From: Purshia tridentata
Lineage: Eukaryota; Streptophyta; Magnoliopsida; Rosales; Rosaceae
Length of the DNA stretch: 29,861 nucleotides
Direction: 5' to 3'
NCBI GenBank assembly: GCA_003254885.1
Contig: QANT01007092.1
Location: forward strand, 1-29,861
Under the pieces are notes generated by a model. It searched no databases and was not told the origin of the DNA. It was given only the letters and a program-made list of their open reading frames with translations. This document shows, one piece after another, positions 1 to 8,463 of this stretch (position 1 is the stretch's first letter; the number at the start of each line of letters is the position of its first letter). The position numbers were made by a program, and so were the translations under genes.

Positions 1-550
1 GTTCTAAAGGTTATTGGAGGATAGTGGAAGGATTATTTGAGGTAGTACAGATTTGGGACAGTGATTCGGTTTGGGTAGAGAATTGATGATTAGGTTAAGG
101 ATTATGATTTATTATTTGTGACTTGCAGCTTGACTGTGCTTGAGGCATTCAGATGGTTTGTGATTAATCATATTTATTGAATTTTTAATTTGAGGTTTTC
201 AGTTAGATTTCACTCACACGAGCTCTAGTGAGCTTACCGGGTTTGTGTGTAAACCCGGTGCACCTGTGGTTGGGTGCAGGGTTTGGTTTTGCAGGTTGAG
301 CGAGCTGAGGAGGCAGTGGAGAGAAGACGAGGCAGTGGGACCAGCACTGTTTTCAGAAAGTTATTTTACACTGTGATTTTTATGTAAAAGGTTTTATACT
401 TGGTTTTATGTGAATTGTTTAATAAGATTACAGTTGTGCTTTTATAAAGTATTTTATATTTATGGCTCACAGTTTCAGAAAAAGGGCCCACAGGAAACAG
501 TTGTCAGTTTTCAGCAGTTTAGGTACGTGCCCGAGGGTCGGGGCGTGTCA
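1..550 (+). mobile_element. 3' part of a family A LTR (truncated by window edge)
   Basis: This is the last part of a family A LTR. It shares with the other copies the stem-loop ACCGGGTTT/AAACCCGGT, the block around GGAGGCAGTGGAGAGAAGACGA, and the terminal GTGCCCGAGGGTCGGGGCGTG. It ends in GTGTCA at 550 where other copies read GTGACA, a single change. The copia coding sequence begins immediately at 551, so the LTR was inserted into copia pol. The expected target duplication on this side would be ctttt (551-555); its partner lies outside the window. Whether it is a solo LTR or part of a larger element cannot be decided here. Confidence 0.85.
220..259 (+). repeat. Conserved double hairpin in family A LTRs
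   Basis: Two adjacent inverted repeats lie about 300 bp before the LTR end. The first is AGCTC (221-225) with GAGCT (230-234). The second is ACCGGGTTT (236-244) with AAACCCGGT (251-259), a 9-bp perfect stem with a 6-nt loop. The second is kept perfect at 17322-17345, 18428-18451 and, on the minus strand, 21667-21690. Copies near 5390, 11275 and 13530 each carry small mismatches. A role in RNA folding, 3' end formation or protein binding is possible but not shown. Confidence 0.75.
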
Positions 551-1690
551 CTTTTGGGCAATAGGATAGCCAATAAAAATCCCAGGTTGGGCTCATTTAT
601 CAAACTTATGGAGTTTATTAAGCACATTGTGCCCATAACATAGACTACCAAAAATTCTCAAATGAGCATAAGAAGGAGATTTTCCAAAAAGAATTTCATA
701 AGGTGTTTTGCCATTCAAGACTTGTGTGGGCATTCTATTAATTAAATAAGTAGCTGTTAGGATACACTCACCCCAAAAATTAAGTGGAAGATTGGATTGA
801 AAGCGGAGAGATCATGCAACATTAAGGAGATGATGATGCTTTGTCTCAACCACACCATTTTGTTACGGTGTCCCTACACAACTATGCTGATGAATAACAC
901 CTAAGGAAGTAAAGAAAGTTTGCATATCTTTGCTAAAAAATTCAAGGCCATTGTTCATACGGACTTGACGGATAGTGTAGTTAAATTGTGTACGAACCAT
1001 GGCAAAAAATTGTTTGAGATGAGCATTAACATCAGATTTGAACTGCATTAAGTATACCCATGTAGCACGTGAATAATCATCCACAATGGTCCACAATGGT
1101 AAGGAAATACTTGGCACCAGTAAGAGAAGAAATATTATAAGGCCCCCAAATATCACAGTGTATTAAATCAAAACAAGCAGAAGTTTTAATTTTACTTAAT
1201 GGAAAAGATAATCGAGAATGTTTTGCCAAAGGACAAACAGTGCAAACATGTTTACTCAAAATAGAAATTGAAGAACTAGAATTAGAAAGTTGTGTTTGAA
1301 TAGAAAGAGAAGGATGACCCAATCGCCAATGCCAAACATCAAAGGAGGATGTGGTGTCTATTGCAGAAGCCACCAGAATGACCTTAGACTCCAGATAATA
1401 AAGACCACCATCCACCTTGCCCTCACCAATCATCTTCTTTGTAGCTAGGTCCTGAAAATTACAATGGTTAGGATAGAATGTCACAAAACAATTCAAAGAT
1501 TTGGTGATTTTGTTAACGGAAAGAAGATTGAAACGAAAAGAAGGAACAAGTAAGACATCATTCAAAGGCAAATTTGGCGCTAGTGTGGCAGAACCAACGT
1601 GAGTGATGGTTGTAGTTTGACCTGTAGGTAATTTAATAGGCCCACTGGCTACAGATGTTGAGAAGTGAGCAAAGAGGATCAAGATGCTGA
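551..1690 (-). pseudogene. Ty1/copia pol fragment: GAG-pre-integrase and integrase core, broken
   Basis: The minus strand encodes the protease-to-integrase part of a plant copia polyprotein. From the N side one reads SGPIKLPTGQ, then the GAG-pre-integrase region (HWRLGHPS, CTVCPLAKHS), then the integrase core beginning at HCDIWGPYN. It should join copia cDNA to host DNA. It cannot: a 10-bp tandem duplication at 1081-1100 shifts the frame inside the motif around TIVDDYS, the second catalytic Asp of the DDE triad is Asn (codon 953-955, in RMNNGLEF), and stops stand at 863-865 (TAA) and 593-595 (TGA). The glutamate motif QNGVVE is still readable. The frame ends at IGYPIAQK exactly where the family A LTR begins, so RT and RNase H lie beyond it or are lost. 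The gag half of the same element is probably at 8464-9480. Confidence 0.93.
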
Positions 1691-2636
1691 GATTTCAAAG
1701 GATAAAAGATTTGAAAGAATAAAAGTTGGGATTTTTAAGTTAGTCCATTTATGAACAATTAAAGAATGACAGAAAGATGGGAATTGTTGTTTCTACAATG
1801 TGCTTGATATAATTTGAAATCATGGTTTATTTTCTATTAATTTTCTCATTTAGTCTTGGAAATCTGATGCCACAAGGAATCCTCAGATTTTTATTTATTT
1901 AATTACGTTTTGTAATTAGAGCTAGTTCGTTATGTTTTGATCATTATATTATTTTTTTGATTCATGGATATTGGACAGGAAGTGAAGGTAGAGAAGATAG
2001 AGGGAGGGTTTCTTGTAAAAGTGAGTTGAGAAAAAGCATGGGCATTTGGCCATTGGAATTCACTCACAACTTGGATCACTTTCTGCACAAGAGGTTGCAA
2101 TACTTACTTAGCACTTAGTTATCTGTTTTAACTAATAATTAACTTGTCCTGATTTATTTTGGCTTCTGGGTTATGTTTGAATTTTAAGAAATTGTCTATG
2201 TTTGTTTGGGTAACTAAGGCTGGTTTGCACTTTGCAGCATGGGAGGTTGGTTTGCAGCAGATTCCGATAAAATTTCACTTAAATGCTGGGATTAGGCAAG
2301 CTTCTCATCCATCAGATTATTTTTCATTAAAGATAATATTTTTGAGTTTTATGATCCAGTATATGGGTAATCTTTATAGTTCCAAATTAAATGGTATGGC
2401 AATGATGGGTTATGAATGCAGACATGGAGCATCTTGTTTAACTAAAAGTGTTAATAAACAATGCATTTTTTTGCTTGCAATAATATTAAAATGATTGCCA
2501 AATAAGAGGTTCATTTCATTTTAATATTACAATTGTGTTTATTTGGTTTCTTTTGTTCTTTCCTTTTTATAAAATTTTCTTTTGTGGATATGTATGCTAT
2601 TACCAACTGTTGAACAGTTTATTGAAGCTGTAAAGA

Positions 2637-2708
2637 ATACCGTTGTAGCAAAAGAGCAACGGTATAATTGAGTGGAAAGGATACTGTTGTAGCAAAAGAG
2701 CAAATATT
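2637..2708. repeat. Short direct and inverted repeats around TGTAGCAAAAGAGCAA
   Basis: The segment GTTGTAGCAAAAGAGCAA occurs twice, at about 2642 and 2686. The first copy sits in a perfect 8-bp inverted repeat, ATACCGTT (2637-2644) and AACGGTAT (2658-2665). This could be subterminal repeat material of the surrounding DNA transposon remnant. Confidence 0.5.
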
Positions 2709-2777
2709 TTGTATATAAGTGTTTATTTCCTTATTAATGTTTAATTTGGTAACTGGTCATACATTGTTGTTGTTATA

Positions 2778-2782
2778 GTAAC
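2778..2782. repeat. Left target-site duplication gtaac
   Basis: The five bases gtaac precede the TGTAACACC start of the LTR at 2783 and recur at 6946-6950, directly after the final TGTTACA of the inverted TRIM. The length of 5 bp fits integration by an LTR-retrotransposon integrase. The match brackets the whole composite, not either part alone. Confidence 0.75.
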
Positions 2783-5705
2783 TGTAACACCCCGTACCTT
2801 CCAAAGTTGTTTTGAAAAGCTTTTTAAGAGTTTTTGGGATTTTACTGGAAAAATAAAACATTTTGGGGCTTTTTTTCGAATTTTAAGTTAATTTTAAACT
2901 TGGGGCAAAAAGTTAACTTTTTATTCGGGCAAGGTTTTGGTTTTGACCTTGGGTTCGTTGGAAAGGCCTCGTTCTCACGAGTTCGTAGACATGTAGCACG
3001 CGTCAAACGGAGCTACGGTTTGGAAGTTACAGACGTCTGAAGAAAGGGGCAAACTTGTAATTTTGAAAAAGTTGTTTTTAAAAAGCCCAAAACCCCAGAA
3101 ACTTCTCAGTTTCTCTCTCCTCTCTCCCGAAGGCTCTCTCTCTCTCGCGACACTCTCTCCTAGCCGCGCCTTCCACCGGTGCGTGAGGGCGCGTCTGGCG
3201 GTGGCTGGGTGTGGGGTTGGGCTGGCGGTGCTCGCCTCTCTCCCCTCCTCCTTCTCGTGGTGGTACCTCCCCTTGAAACAGCCCAGAACGAGAAGTCCCA
3301 ATCATGACCCGCCGCCCTTGCTTTGCCGATTGCGGCGTTTCCAGTGACAACGAGGCTCAGCGACTGCCCAGATCTTCTCTCCTCGTCGAGCCCAGCGTGT
3401 TGGTGGGTTCGATTGAACCGTTGGACCGCCGTGGACGGCGGATCGAGTGTGGGTGTGCCAACGGCTTCTCCGGCCGTTTTCACCCTTTTCCGTCCAGTTT
3501 TGAGCTTCGACCCAGGTTTGAGAATTGATCCTCTCAACCTTCTCTACCTGACTGTGTCGTCCATTTTTTACGGAAGTGAGTTTTGTTTTTGACAGGTTGA
3601 CCACCCTTTGACCACTGCGGGTCCCGCCGCGTGTAGTGGTTCTAGCGACCGTTTCCCTAGTTTTTGGCCTCATGCCAACCACCCGAACCTGCTAGTGAGT
3701 TTGGGTGAGTTTCTTGGACTTCTCGTGTGTTTTCCGGGGTCGGACAGCCACCGTGCGTAGTGGTTCCCACCCGTTTCAGTAGTTGGTTGGCTTGTTTGTG
3801 AACTCTAGTTTGGTTGTTGGTTTGTCTGGTCTTAACAGGTACGCTTGGCTCGGGAATTGTATTTCCGATGCTGTTGTACTGCCAGATTTTGGAATCCGTG
3901 CAAAGGAGCCACGAAGGGCAGTTCAGTCTTCTCGTGTTGTTAAAACAGTGAGTGAATTTAGTTTCAGTTTTGTGATTGATTTTTAGTTCAGTTAGTCTTG
4001 CTTGCTTTGTGTGTGCTTGTCTGCTGGTTGCGAAATAGTTGGGTACCGAATTAGAATTGGAATTTACAGGTTATTTTGGGAAATTGAGGACTAAGTAAGG
4101 ATCAGTGGTTTGTTGAGGATTAATGAGTCCAGGTGGAGACTTTTGATTAGGATTGGGAATTTCCAAGGGTTTAAGGTTATTTGCTTTTTAAGGTGATTAG
4201 TGCCGTGAGCTAGTGTGGATTTTGGTTTTGGGAACTGATTTTGAGAACTTAGTTTATTCTTGATAAAAGTTAAAGGTTTGACTTTACTTATCAGTTTTTG
4301 GTAACGTTTGGTTCTTTAAGAAATGATTTAATTTTAAGTTCGAGTGTTGGTTAATTTTCTCGTCATATCAAAAGGTTTTGAACCTGGTTTTTGGTGATTT
4401 GAAGTGAAAATATTTTTTTTCGGATTGGTAATGTTTTCAAAGCACCCAATTGGTACTTGTTCAGTTTCTCAGTTTAGAAAGGTCTTTTGGACACATCACG
4501 GCACACACATAGGCTTTGGGCCGTGTGCCGGGATGCCTTGCCCTTTGGGGGTGACCCTGCGTGCACGTATGGCAGTTTGTTGGCCCTGCATATGTATGAC
4601 AGACTCCGGCTCTACATATGTACGGCAAGATTATTGGCTCTGCATGCGTATGGCAGGTTGTAGGCCCTGCGCATGTACGGCAGGATTATTGGCCCTGCAT
4701 GCGTACGGCAGGCTGTGGGCCCTGCGCATGTACGGCAGGTTAGCTGGATGTGGATTGGGTGACAGTTTCCTTATCTTGTCAGTTTACAGAGTGATTTTTG
4801 GTTATTAAATTACAGTTCTTGTTTAATAATTTGAGACTTTGATTAGATTTATTGATTTCTAAGAGTTTTTTTAAAGCAGATTTGAAATTGGTAATTATTT
4901 TTCCCTTTCATGAATTTTATGAAATGTTTTAAAGCTGGGGAATCTCAAAGAATGACAGTGAGGGTTTGATTCTAAGTATTGGGGAAGTTAGTTGGTTTCT
5001 AAGTTTTGAGCTTAAGGTGTAACTTAAGGTTATTTTTCAACTTAAGGAATCTATTTGAGGATAGTGGAAGTTTTAGTTGGGACTAAGAATCTGTGAAGTT
5101 TAGGAATTCTTTATCTTTGGTGCTAAGGGTTTAATTCTGTTATTTGAGGATATTTGAGTATTTCTGACTATAGTGGATTTGTTTGGTTTAGAAGATTTTG
5201 TGATAAATTGAGGATCAGTGCTCTACCACAGAGGGAATTGTTGGTATCAGTTAGTGGAGGATTGATTGGTAATTTGGTAAATTTACAATTTGAGGTTTAA
5301 GTTGGTTCTATGATTTGATTAATTTATTTTAATTGAGTTTAATTTTGAGGTTTACAGTAGTTTCACTCATACGAGCTCTAGTGAGCTTACCGGGTTTGTG
5401 TTTAAACCCAGTGCACCTGTGGTTGGGTGCAGGGTTTGGTTTTGCAGGTTAAGTAGACTGAGGAGGCAGTGGAGAGAAAACGAGGCAGTGGGACCAACAG
5501 TGTTTCAGAACTTAGTTTTACAGTTTGATTTTCATGTAAAAAAGTTTTATAGCTTGGTTTTATAAATGTGCTTTTGTGAATTACAGTTGTTTCAATAAAT
5601 TATTTTATATTCATGGCTCACAGTTTGATAAAAAGGGCCCACAGTTTCAAGAAACAGTTCCAGTTTTCAGTTGTTTTTCACGTGCCCGAGGGTCGAGGCG
5701 TGACA
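2783..5705 (+). mobile_element. Long family A LTR (2.92 kb variant)
   Basis: It begins TGTAACACCCCGTACC, carries the U3 module at about 2940-3060, a pyrimidine-rich CTCTCTC tract near 3110-3150, a GC-rich block to about 3550, the segment around CTCGGGAATTGTATTTCCG near 3850, the hairpin near 5390, and ends GGGTCGAGGCGTGACA. It is about 1 kb longer than the other LTRs here. The extra length lies roughly between 4150 and 5040 and includes the short tandem repeat at 4552-4745. The open frames inside it are not conserved as proteins between copies, and I regard them as non-coding. Confidence 0.85.
4552..4745 (+). repeat. Minisatellite of about 27-28 bp, seven imperfect copies
   Basis: Units have the form GGCCCTGCATGCGTACGGCAG followed by 6-7 variable bases. 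The later units alternate between a 27-bp form with GCATGCGTA and a 28-bp form with GCGCATGTA, so the real period there is about 55 bp. It is found only in the long LTR. A 134-residue open frame (4404-4808) over it is repetitive and probably not a gene. Confidence 0.8.
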
Positions 5706-5708
5706 GAA

Positions 5709-5800
5709 AGTCATGCCCAAAACGTTTTACTTTTCCAATAAAATCCCGAAAACTCTTAAAAAGCTTTTCAAAACAACTTTGGAAGGTACGGGGTGTTACA
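5709..5800 (-). repeat. TRIM 3' LTR (92 bp)
   Basis: In element orientation it starts TGTAACACCCCGTACC at 5800 and ends at 5709. The last base should be A of the terminal CA but is T in element sense, a decayed end. It adjoins GAA and the long LTR at the abnormal junction. Confidence 0.85.
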
Positions 5801-5817
5801 ATCTACCCTCCTTAAAA
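5801..5817 (-). other. Polypurine tract of the TRIM
   Basis: In element orientation the sequence TTTTAAGGAGGGTAGAT immediately precedes the 3' LTR and follows TTCGAGGACGAAATTC, the typical sequence before the PPT of plant Ty3/gypsy elements. It would prime plus-strand synthesis. Confidence 0.85.
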
Positions 5818-6838
5818 GAATTTCGTCCTCGAAATTCTCAAGGGAAAGTAACAAGGGGAGTGACTTCTCACAGTCACCAACAAACAACACAAGCAAGTAC
5901 AAGCACACAAGTCCAAACTGAAACTCCTTCAAATTGAAAACCTTCTTCTTTTAAAACCAAAAACCCTTTTTAAAGCTGAAACCCTTTTTCAAAGCTTTCT
6001 GGAAAAACAGAACTAAATACTAAACCATAAACAAGCAAGAAACACTTAAGAAACTGGAAAACTAGTAGCAACGAGCTGTCATGTTCTACTCGTAACTGAA
6101 CTCCGAAACCTTCGAGTACAACCCGCAAGGTCTTCACTGCCTTTGAGTAGCTGCCTTGCCACAACTTTTGACAACTGCTGATTCTGATTTTTTTTGAACT
6201 TCCACCACGCTTTCGCTGCGCAACTCTGAACAACGTCGAAAACCAATGACAACTGATGGTTAAACTGGTCAAAAGTGACCTAAAACTCGAGAAAAAGCAC
6301 CAAAGTACAACCCTGAACGTCCACAAGTCAACAGCCTAGGTCCTACCTAGCTACTTCCTCTATAACTCTGCTACCTCGTAAACTAAACTCGCTAAGGTGA
6401 AACTATTCCACTCACTAAATTCTCTTTTCCCTTAACCCAGCTAACTCTGTTCTCACTGAACAACTTCACCAACTGCCAAACTTTTCTTAAACCAACTTCA
6501 AACTCTTCTGAACTTGCTGAGGAGCAGGAGAGACGATGGCAGTGCAAGGGACACATCTGAAAATTTCCTCAAACCCTTTCATAGCTCACATCAAAACATT
6601 TTTCTGAAAATACTTTGGAAATTCCTTTCTTTTCTCAAACTGGTTTTTACTGAAACTGTGGTTTTTGTAAACTTTTTTTCTTTCCAATTGGCTTTCCTCT
6701 GTAACATCACCCTTTCAGCTCTGGGCGGTGTGGGATTGCTCACTTCACCTCACCTGGTAGCTTGCCACTGCCCCGCAGCCACCCACATCAGGGTCTTGGT
6801 CCCTGGGTCTTGCAATCCCCACATTTCCAGCCGGTCTA

Positions 6839-6850
6839 GCTCTGATACCA
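6839..6850 (-). other. Primer-binding site of the TRIM (initiator Met tRNA)
   Basis: The minus strand reads TGGTATCAGAGC, complementary to the 3' end of plant initiator Met tRNA. It follows the 5' LTR after three bases (GAA). Confidence 0.9.
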
Positions 6851-6853
6851 TTC

Positions 6854-6945
6854 TGTCACACCCAAAACGTTTTACTTTTCCAGTAAAATCCTGAAAACTC
6901 TTAAAAAGCTTTTCAAAACAACTTTGGAAGGTACGAGGTGTTACA
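6854..6945 (-). repeat. TRIM 5' LTR (92 bp)
   Basis: The LTR runs from TGTAACACCTCGTACC (start at 6945, element sense) to GGGTGTGACA (end at 6854). It is the mate of 5709-5800, and its U3 end is the right boundary of the whole composite. Confidence 0.88.
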
Positions 6946-6950
6946 GTAAC
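6946..6950. repeat. Right target-site duplication gtaac
   Basis: Matches 2778-2782 exactly and brackets the composite insertion. Confidence 0.75.
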
Positions 6951-7369
6951 ACCTTGACTTCTTTGCTTTGTGAAATGCATTTGATTTTTAACACACCTAA
7001 TCTGTAGATCATTTTTATCTTTGGTTGTTGAGATGGGAAAGTTTAGATGGAAATTATGGGGCTTAAAATTTTGAAAATGCTGTTATTTTGCTATTTAAAT
7101 CTAGATCTATTTTATGCAGCCCATTAGTTGTGTTAGGCTTTTCTGCAAGAAAACTTTCGTTGGCTGGGAGGAAATGGTAAAATGCTGTTATGAAAATGTC
7201 TCACATTCATGATGAATTAAAATGATTAATTGTAACAAAACACTTTGTTTGTCATATATGTCTCATATGCAATGTTGAATTGTTGACCTTTAGTCATGTA
7301 TAGTTGAGTGGGAACATGATTTAATGATGGGCTCTCTATTTGTTGGACTTGTGCCAAATTTATTTCAAG

Positions 7370-7475
7370 GCACATTCAAGCTCCATATCTTATATCCCTT
7401 GAAAAGGATTTGAGATCTTTAATAAATGGTGTCTTGGAGCTAGCAAAGAAGCCATTACGTCTTTGTGTGGATGAG
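7370..7475 (+). other. Exon-like segment, possibly captured host sequence
   Basis: A 106-bp segment is preceded by TTTATTTCAAG and followed by GTAAATC, which look like a plant splice acceptor and donor. One frame is open throughout and encodes 35 codons with a normal amphipathic protein look, including [20 protein letters not shown] do not recognise the family. Nearby DNA on both sides is AT-rich and non-coding, as in introns. CACTA elements are known to carry host gene fragments, so this could be a captured exon or part of a decayed transposon gene. Only one such exon is convincing. Confidence 0.4.
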
Positions 7476-7718
7476 GTAAATCTAGTCATGTCTATTTCTG
7501 TTGTAGTATGAGTTTGAATTTCTTGTACCTTACAATTTTGAAGTTTACATAATGCAACTGTGTAACCTTTCCATTCCTTTCCTATTGAGTTCGGAAATCA
7601 ACCATTCACTATTGTGCAAATCAATAGTATGAGTAATTGTCTTTTGGTATTTTGTCATTTTTTGTGGATGTTGTTTTGATGAATATTTAGATGAATATAT
7701 CTAGCTGGTACTGCTGTC

Positions 7719-7828
7719 ATGACCCTTTTTTGTGTGAAGGAAGCTGGGAAGTTGGGAATTTTTACCAAGTGTGCTACCATGGGCCTTTTTTTGTGAAGGA
7801 AGCTGAAATTTTTTACCAAGTGTGCTGC
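7719..7828 (+). repeat. Two-copy tandem repeat of about 50-60 bp
   Basis: Two units share CTTTTTTTGTG, AAGGAAGCTG and TTTTTACCAAGTGTGCT in the same order, the first ending near 7777 and the second near 7828. The function is unknown. Confidence 0.7.
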
Positions 7829-8159
7829 CATCCCTATATTTTGTAAATGGAGGCAGCTTTTAGTGCTTGAAAGGAAGATTAATTTATCTAGAGGAAGCTT
7901 AATTTAGGTATACTAGATAGGATGAGGTTATGGATATCAAAGGCATGAGCATATATTACTTTTTTCTTTGTTGGATTTGTAATATTTTTGCCTTTGATGA
8001 CTTTGAATACATTTGAGGATATGAATTATTTTGGTTGTTTGAATTTTATGAGAATGAATATGGATTATATGGATTTTATGAGAATGGAAACTGATTGTAT
8101 AAGAATGGAAATGAATATTAACTATATTACTTTACAGGAAAATATATTGATATCTACCA

Positions 8160-8463
8160 TTTTTTCTATATGATTTTTTTTAAAATAAATTATATTAGTA
8201 ATATCAGTTTTTAACGGGTATTAAATCATTAATAAACTGATATTTATACTTAACTTCATATCAGTTTTCTATTAAAAGCGATATTGTTTATTGAACTATT
8301 ATATCAGATGTGAACAAAATATGATATGTTAAACATGTTAGATATCGGTGTAAAACCGATATAAAAGGACCCCTTCTTTAATATCAGGCATTCCTACCTC
8401 GGTTGAAAACCTCTTTTTATATCATTTTTTCACCGATATTAAAGGGGGTTTTTTGTAGTAGTG
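8160..8463 (+). repeat. CACTA-type terminal and subterminal region
   Basis: The element end is TAGTG at 8459-8463. Inside it lie inverted repeats such as ATATCGGT (8342-8349) with ACCGATAT (8355-8362), another CACCGATATT near 8431, and an ATATCAGTTT/AAACTGATAT pair near 8200-8250. Such dense subterminal motifs are typical transposase-binding regions of CACTA elements. The copia gag frame stops exactly at this end, with agt at 8464-8466 as the possible 3-bp duplication. Confidence 0.65.

Larger units (their letters stand above)
2783..6945. mobile_element. Composite insertion: forward family A LTR joined to an inverted TRIM
   Basis: The 4163-bp insertion starts TGTAACACCCCGTACC and ends with the reverse complement of the same U3 sequence, so both outer ends are U3-type LTR ends. 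It consists of a full forward LTR (2783-5705), three bases GAA (5706-5708, the same three bases that lie between LTR and PBS in this family), and an inverted TRIM (5709-6945). Flanking gtaac copies indicate one integration event of the joined molecule. Independent insertion of the TRIM into the LTR junction is less likely, because no 5-bp duplication brackets 5709-6945 alone. Confidence 0.7.
5709..6945 (-). mobile_element. TRIM-like non-autonomous retrotransposon with 92-bp LTRs
   Basis: The element is 1237 bp: LTR 6854-6945, PBS 6839-6850, non-coding interior, PPT about 5801-5817, LTR 5709-5800. The two LTRs differ at 6 of 92 positions by eye, five of them transitions. The 92-bp LTR is the first 80 or so bases of the family A LTR fused directly to its last GTGACA-type end. 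The interior is clearly homologous to the interior of the 10069-18737 element, for example in the segment beside the PBS and in CTCGAGTTTTAGGTCACTTTTG. No protein is encoded, so it depended on enzymes in trans. Confidence 0.88.
1691..8463 (+). mobile_element. CACTA-like element remnant splitting the copia element (carries a later insertion)
   Basis: The block separates copia gag (right) from copia integrase (left). Its right end reads TTTTTTGTAGTAGTG, so it ends in TAGTG with a minus-strand terminus CACTACTACAAAAAA, as expected for CACTA (En/Spm) elements. Subterminal ATATCGGT/ACCGATAT motifs support this. No matching CACTA start is visible near 1691, and the copia protease segment between the two halves is missing. 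I infer that a deletion removed the left terminus and some copia sequence. Outside the insertion at 2783-6945 the DNA is AT-rich with no recognised transposase. The left limit is approximate. Confidence 0.5.

Noticed and set aside
2159..2494. Open frame of 111 codons in the AT-rich block
   Set aside because: No family motif, and its composition is that of read-through AT-rich DNA. A CAG before CATGGGAGG could be a splice acceptor, but there is no partner.
3078..3682. Overlapping frames on both strands of the GC-rich LTR block, also at 10390-10761, 12091-12506, 15085-15427, 15862-16390 and 22571-22964
   Set aside because: They occur on both strands in several frames, follow high GC content, and differ between LTR copies by frameshifts.
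4404..4808. 134-codon frame rich in Cys and Met
   Set aside because: It arises from the 27/28-bp minisatellite and is absent from other LTR copies.
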